A stretch of 46,614 bases of DNA, taken from positions 1-46,614 of the forward strand of contig JAFZOJ010000044.1 of assembly GCA_017550685.1 (NCBI GenBank), given 5' to 3'. How positions within the stretch are numbered: position 1 is the stretch's first letter; each line of letters opens with the position of its first letter. The stretch comes from Treponema sp. (GTDB lineage Bacteria; Spirochaetota; Spirochaetia; Treponematales; Treponemataceae). Below the pieces are notes generated by a model that saw only the letters and a program-made list of their open reading frames with translations, was not told the origin of the DNA and made no database searches. The translations under genes were made by a program, and so were the position numbers. Positions 43,142 through 46,614 of the stretch are shown one piece after another.

Positions 43142-44644
43142 GTGAAGAAGTTTGTAATATTATTAACAGTTTCTTTTGTTCTCCTTGTATCCTGTGGTAC
43201 TACAAAGCCACAGGACACCGAGCCGCAAATAGAAATTGAATCGCCGGAGGTTCTGGACGAATATTCTTTTGACAAGGAATATTACCGGGACGTAAAGTGG
43301 CACGACATAAAATCATTAACCGAGCTTTACGGAAAATGGGTAACCCCTTCCGGCACTCTGGAATTTCCTTACTATGCAGATTCTTGCGAATATCTTTCCA
43401 TAATTGCACCGGCTACAGACGACACTCAAAAATGGGATGATTTTGCAAAGCTTAAGGACATAAGTCTTGAGCACCTTTGGAAAAATCGTTATTTATATAT
43501 TCCCGAAATTTACGGAACCGACTACCCTGTTGCCGACGAAAACGGAACCCAGCTTGGAATTAAAGTTGAGTTTACACAGTATTCTGCCATTGAAAGATAC
43601 ATTATTTCAAGTTACCGCCAGCTGCTTATTCCGGTAGAAATCGTAAACAGAAACCTTGACTTTTTTAAACTTTCTGATGACGGACAGAAAATTAAAGCAC
43701 AGGGAATGTTCAGATTTTTTTCCAGAGATTTTATAAACCTTACAGATTCTTTTATTATTCCGCAAACCGATTATACACACCCTGCCCCAAAATACGGCCT
43801 GGTACTTTCCGGTGGCGGCGGTAAAGGTGCCTACGAGGTTGGAGTCTGGAAGGCTTTTATTGAATACGGCCTTGCAAAAAAAATCCGTGCACTTTCGGGT
43901 ACCAGTGTCGGCGGTTTGAATTCTGCGCTTTTTGCAATTCAGCCTTACGACGATATTGAACGAATCTGGACCGACAAGGTTCCGGACAAGCTTACACAAA
44001 ATGACGCACTCATTTCTCAGGAAGGCCTGGACGAAATCATTTCTTCACTTCCGCTTATACGCTTTGGACAGATGGATTTTCCTCAGGTTTATGTAACTGC
44101 AGTGCGAAATAAATTCCTGCTTGCAAAGCTTGTAAAAAGTAAACCGGGACAATATGCAACACGCTTTAACTTGAACGAAGAGCCTGCAATCGTACAGATT
44201 AAGAAAAAGCTTCTGGCAACTTCTGCTTTCCCTATTATCTGCCCTTCGGTAAAGCTTGCAGACGGCTTTGAATATTCAGACGGCGGTAACGAAGCAGTTG
44301 GCGGTGACAATACACCTATTACTCCAATCATCGAAAATCATTCGGACATAGACAGCATTTTTATTGTTTACCTGCAGCACGAACCAAAACGCAAGATTAA
44401 AGAAATTGAATATGATACAAAAAATCTTTTCCAGATAATTCCTTCGATTGAGCTTGGCGGCATTCTGGATGGTACTGCCAATTTTACTTCGAGCAGAATA
44501 AACCTGTTGATTAAATACGGTTATGAAGATGCGGTAAAGGTTCTTGAGAAAAACGGATATTATCCTGTAAGCAGCATCTGGTTTACAGAGACAGAGGAAT
44601 TATCTACGGAAGATATTCTGGCTTTATATTCTGAAGAGCAGTAA
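43142..44644 (+). CDS. Patatin-like phospholipase, lipoprotein
   Basis: The 500-aa protein has a lipoprotein signal (MKKFVILLTVSFVLLVSC, Cys 18), an N-terminal domain of about 200 residues that I do not recognise, and then a patatin domain. The patatin domain carries the oxyanion glycine motif LSGGGGKGAYEVG (about 220-232), the nucleophile GTSVGG (S255) and the catalytic Asp in SDGGN (D380). The Ser-Asp dyad is intact, so lipid acyl hydrolase activity is expected at the envelope. The start is a GTG with no good Shine-Dalgarno, next to the pncB stop. The 3' end overlaps the convergent TtcA-like gene by 41 nt. Confidence 0.88.
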   Translation: MKKFVILLTVSFVLLVSCGTTKPQDTEPQIEIESPEVLDEYSFDKEYYRDVKWHDIKSLTELYGKWVTPSGTLEFPYYADSCEYLSIIAPATDDTQKWDDFAKLKDISLEHLWKNRYLYIPEIYGTDYPVADENGTQLGIKVEFTQYSAIERYIISSYRQLLIPVEIVNRNLDFFKLSDDGQKIKAQGMFRFFSRDFINLTDSFIIPQTDYTHPAPKYGLVLSGGGGKGAYEVGVWKAFIEYGLAKKIRALSGTSVGGLNSALFAIQPYDDIERIWTDKVPDKLTQNDALISQEGLDEIISSLPLIRFGQMDFPQVYVTAVRNKFLLAKLVKSKPGQYATRFNLNEEPAIVQIKKKLLATSAFPIICPSVKLADGFEYSDGGNEAVGGDNTPITPIIENHSDIDSIFIVYLQHEPKRKIKEIEYDTKNLFQIIPSIELGGILDGTANFTSSRINLLIKYGYEDAVKVLEKNGYYPVSSIWFTETEELSTEDILALYSEEQ

Positions 44645-45314
44645 ACATTTTTTCTTTTGCATCCACACTGCCTTCGGTCAAAAGCTTAAGCTTTTTGCGT
44701 GCTTCCTTGCGCGTTGAATTTTCCTGATAGTTACAGGTGCAAACATAGCCTGCAAATCTTTCTTTTTTTGCATGTGCAATTATGCGTTCTTCGGCAACAT
44801 AACAAAGCGGACGGATTATTCTAACCGGATAATTTTCGTATTGAAGGTTTGGAATCATTGTAGAAAACTCTCCCTTGTTCAAAACATTCATAAGAAGGGT
44901 TTCAAGCATATCATCCAGATGATGTCCAAGCGCAATTTTATTGTAGCCGTGTTCAAGTGCATATTTTAAAAGCTCAGTGCGGCGCTGAGTTGAACACCAC
45001 CAGCAGTTCATTTTCTGTCCTTCTTTGATACGCGCACTTATATTGATTGGAATTGATTCAAAAGGAACCTTCCACTTTTTAAAAAGCTCCAGAATCTTAG
45101 GCGGAAACTCGGGTGCAAAATCTGACTGAATATTAAGCGCCATATATTCAAAACCACATTCCGGCCTTTTTGCCCTGTTAGAAAAATACTGAATGAGCGC
45201 CGTAGAATCCTTTCCCCCGCTCGCCCCTATGAGAATTCTATCACCCTTTTCTATAAGATTATAATCAAAACAAGCCTTATCAATCAGGCTGGATAACTTG
45301 GGTTCTTTGTTCAT
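44604..45314 (-). CDS. ttcA: TtcA-family tRNA 2-thiolation PP-loop protein
   Basis: The 236-aa protein has the PP-loop ATP pyrophosphatase motif SGGKDS (residues 32-37), the cluster-binding CWWC pair (C104, C107) and a later YVCTC stretch (C192/C194) that could give the third ligand. TtcA uses a [4Fe-4S] cluster to thiolate cytidine 32 of tRNAs. The N- and C-terminal parts are shorter than in E. coli TtcA (about 310 aa), so the family assignment is firm but the exact target is not. The -10 box lies 7 nt before the ATG with no Shine-Dalgarno. It overlaps the patatin gene convergently by 41 nt. Confidence 0.82.
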   Translation of the reverse strand: MNKEPKLSSLIDKACFDYNLIEKGDRILIGASGGKDSTALIQYFSNRAKRPECGFEYMALNIQSDFAPEFPPKILELFKKWKVPFESIPINISARIKEGQKMNCWWCSTQRRTELLKYALEHGYNKIALGHHLDDMLETLLMNVLNKGEFSTMIPNLQYENYPVRIIRPLCYVAEERIIAHAKKERFAGYVCTCNYQENSTRKEARKKLKLLTEGSVDAKEKMFTALQNIKPEYLP

Positions 45315-45321
45315 GAATAAT

Positions 45322-45330
45322 ATTATACCA
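45322..45330 (-). promoter_or_regulatory. Extended -10 promoter for the TtcA-like gene (leaderless candidate)
   Basis: On the minus strand TGG followed by TATAAT (45322-45327), then 7 nt to the ATG at 45314. No clear -35 box and no Shine-Dalgarno were seen. Confidence 0.5.
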
Positions 45331-45357
45331 CAGCAAAGCTAAGCAATCCACCTATTA

Positions 45358-45386
45358 TTAACAATATTACCACAAGGTTGTATAAT
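45358..45386 (+). promoter_or_regulatory. Promoter for the small beta-barrel protein gene
   Basis: TTAACA (45358-45363), 17 nt, TATAAT (45381-45386). The predicted RNA start near 45393 leaves a leader of about 11 nt that contains GGAG. Confidence 0.6.
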
Positions 45387-45403
45387 ATGCCGTGGAGAAG
45401 AAA

Positions 45404-45934
45404 ATGAAAAAAATAACTTGTATAATTACAACACTATTAATTCTTGTCGGTTCAATTTTTGCACAGGAAGGACATAAATGGACAGACGGCTTGAGTGCAG
45501 GTGGGCTTTTCCGTTTGGGAATTCCAACATCAGGACTTGAGATTCACAGCAGATATGCATTCCCTATTACAAAGTCGATTCATGTGGATGCAGGATTAAA
45601 TATTAATTTATGCTTGAGCTGGTATGCATACGGTGGTGACGCAGGCGTTGCTTTTGGCGGAACCAGTATTATTCCAAATGCATCTGTCTGGTATAAAGAT
45701 TTTTATCTTCATTATGGACTTGGTATTGGCTCTGCAAGTAAGACTCATTTTGTTCCATATGATATAAGAATAGGCTGGCAGCCGGGCAGTACAAAAAAAG
45801 AAAACGGCGTCTGCTTTAATATGGAAATGGGCCTTATAGCAACCCCCGTAGAAGGCATAGAAAATGGTGAAGTAGTTAGCACCACCCTTTTCCCCGGCTT
45901 CTTTATGACATTAGGAGCGATGTATAAGTTTTAG
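45404..45934 (+). CDS. Small outer membrane beta-barrel-like protein (176 aa)
   Basis: I chose the ATG at 45404, with GGAG 7 nt upstream, over the GTG at 45392. The product has a signal peptide (MKKITCIITTLLILVGSIFAQ) and then alternating glycine/aromatic strands (GLSAGGLFRLGIPTSG, LHYGLGIGSASKTHF, CFNMEMGLIATP), ending GAMYKF. A terminal Phe after an aromatic-rich strand is the usual signal for outer membrane barrel insertion. The family is not recognised. It has its own promoter and a strong terminator, so it is a single-gene unit. Confidence 0.75.
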   Translation: MKKITCIITTLLILVGSIFAQEGHKWTDGLSAGGLFRLGIPTSGLEIHSRYAFPITKSIHVDAGLNINLCLSWYAYGGDAGVAFGGTSIIPNASVWYKDFYLHYGLGIGSASKTHFVPYDIRIGWQPGSTKKENGVCFNMEMGLIATPVEGIENGEVVSTTLFPGFFMTLGAMYKF

Positions 45935-45938
45935 GCGT

Positions 45939-45972
45939 AAAAAAAGCACCTTCAAAAGAAGGTGCTTTTTTT
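45939..45972 (+). terminator. Intrinsic terminator after the small beta-barrel gene
   Basis: The stem AGCACCTTC / GAAGGTGCT around AAAA, flanked by a run of A before and T after, can function in both directions. It begins 5 nt after the stop codon. Confidence 0.88.
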
Positions 45973-45979
45973 ATATCAG

Positions 45980-46002
45980 ATTGTCGGGTCAAGCCCGACA
46001 AT
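45980..46002. repeat. Intergenic palindromic repeat, GTCGGGTCAAGCCCGAC family
   Basis: A perfect 9-bp stem (ATTGTCGGG / CCCGACAAT) around TCAAG, followed by ATGACA, identical in core to 3811-3833 and 6954-6976. It lies between the terminator and the gene remnant at 46012. Confidence 0.85.
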
Positions 46003-46011
46003 GACATGCTT

Positions 46012-46053
46012 TTAGAATGATCCAGCTACAGCAACTGCGCAGGCAACGGTGCA
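46012..46053 (-). pseudogene. 3' remnant of a second GGGtGRT gene
   Basis: On the minus strand these 42 nt read CTVACAVAVAGSF plus stop, identical in protein to the end of the neighbouring GGGtGRT gene. The DNA differs from that gene's end at 7 of 42 positions, all synonymous third-codon changes. Similarity stops abruptly upstream of the Cys codon, and no reading frame leads into it. It looks like the tail of a deleted paralogue. Confidence 0.75.
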
Positions 46054-46077
46054 TGCCCTCAATCGAAAATGCGTTAA

Positions 46078-46105
46078 AAAAAACAGTCCATTGGGACTGT
46101 TTTTT
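46078..46105. terminator. Hairpin terminator downstream of the GGGtGRT gene
   Basis: AAAAAACAGTCC / GGACTGTTTTTT form a 12-bp stem around ATTG, with A and T runs on either side so it can work in both directions. It lies between the gene remnant and the intact GGGtGRT gene. A second, weaker hairpin (AAAGGCTGC / GCAACCTTT, 46147-46174) lies closer to the gene. Confidence 0.75.
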
Positions 46106-46193
46106 AGCATTTACTTACTTTCGGCTCGCGAGATTTATCGAGCGCCAAAGGCTGCACTACAAGAAGCAACCTTTAGCATAAGATAAAACTTGT

Positions 46194-46614
46194 TTAGAAA
46201 GAACCAGCTACAGCAACCGCACAAGCTACAGTGCAGCCAACCATAGGATTGTTTCCCATTCCCATGAATCCCATCATCTCTACGTGTGCTGGAACTGATG
46301 AAGAACCTGCGAACTGAGCGTCTGAGTGCATACGACCCAAAGTATCAGTGAAACCGTAAGAAGCTGGACCTGCAGCCATGTTATCTGGGTGAAGTGTACG
46401 ACCAGTCCCTCCTCCAGAAGCTACAGAAAAGTATTTCTTACCAGCGAGCAAGCGTTCCTTCTTGTAAGTTCCTGCAACTGGGTGCTGGAAACGAGTTGGG
46501 TTTGTTGAGTTACCAGTAATAGAAACATCAACATCTTCGTGCCACATGATTGCAACACCTTCGCGAACATCGTCAGCACCGTAACACTTAACGATAAGGC
46601 GATCTGGGTTAGAA
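46194..46614 (-). CDS. GGGtGRT family protein (3' part only)
   Basis: The frame is open to the right window edge, so only the last 139 residues are visible. They include SGGGTGRTLHPDNMAAGPASYGF, the signature for which the GGGtGRT family is named, followed by MHSDAQFAGSSSVPAHVEMMGFMGMGNNPMVG and a small-residue tail ending AVAVAGSF. The family is found in diverse bacteria and its function is unknown. No signal peptide or membrane helix can be judged from this part. A clipped remnant of a second copy lies downstream at 46012-46053. Confidence 0.85.
   Translation of the reverse strand, partial: SNPDRLIVKCYGADDVREGVAIMWHEDVDVSITGNSTNPTRFQHPVAGTYKKERLLAGKKYFSVASGGGTGRTLHPDNMAAGPASYGFTDTLGRMHSDAQFAGSSSVPAHVEMMGFMGMGNNPMVGCTVACAVAVAGSF

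Noticed and set aside
1..46614. CRISPR array, tRNA, rRNA, prophage or complete insertion sequence
   Set aside because: No regularly spaced direct repeats, no tRNA-like cloverleaf, and no transposase with flanking inverted repeats were seen. The Rpn gene is transposase-like in family name only, and its flanks show no target duplication.

Overview
The window looks like chromosome of a host-associated spirochaete, most likely a Treponema. This rests on the many signal peptides ending in short spirochaete-style lipoboxes (SSC, ASC, SAC, VSC), several very large Ig/fibronectin-type lipoproteins, a dephospho-CoA kinase whose P-loop ends in GKN, a DUF115/MptE-like protein next to cell-wall genes, and dispersed palindromic repeats. 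Base composition is moderate to AT-rich. Coding density is high and no stretch over 300 bases lacks a gene. I saw no tRNA, rRNA, CRISPR array or complete insertion sequence.

Layout. 1-138: start of a sugar-type ABC ATPase (cut by the window edge). 241-3750: giant fibronectin-type lipoprotein. 3864-6935: three genes, SPFH / zinc-ribbon membrane protein / TPM protein, matching in domain content the B. subtilis ydjG-ydjH-ydjI membrane-stress genes but without pspA. 7020-9071: an elongation factor G. 9145-11262: an AT-rich accessory pair, an ORF6N-PLD-like protein and an Rpn-family nuclease, which share an upstream sequence block; the Rpn gene has a leader hairpin able to hide its ribosome binding site. 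11274-21132: two tandem giant paralogous lipoproteins. 21294-26930: a cell-envelope cluster (degenerate NodB-type protein, small zinc ribbon, LysM-M23 peptidase, and divergently a PASTA penicillin-binding protein). 26911-32144: a run of DUF115 protein, DNA polymerase I and CoaE. 32141-38352: an odd minus-strand operon (LRR protein, IlvD, NhaC antiporter, lipoprotein). 38415-45934: OmpA-size envelope protein, cysteine desulfurase, short-chain dehydrogenase, nicotinate phosphoribosyltransferase, patatin lipoprotein, TtcA-like enzyme (minus) and a small beta-barrel protein. 46012-46614: a 3' remnant of a GGGtGRT gene next to the 3' part of an intact-looking one.

The most notable signals are: (a) palindromic repeats inserted in frame in polA and in the DUF115 gene, both reading ALREPQG, with two more copies between genes; (b) five genes whose -10 box ends 6-7 nt before the start codon with no Shine-Dalgarno, suggesting leaderless mRNAs; (c) the pspA-less YdjGHI-like operon; (d) the Rpn leader switch and the upstream block shared with the ORF6N gene; (e) a 14-codon gene remnant differing from its intact neighbour only at synonymous positions.

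Limits: everything was read by eye. Family names come from motif recognition, not database searches. Promoters and hairpins are pattern matches without energy calculations or expression data.
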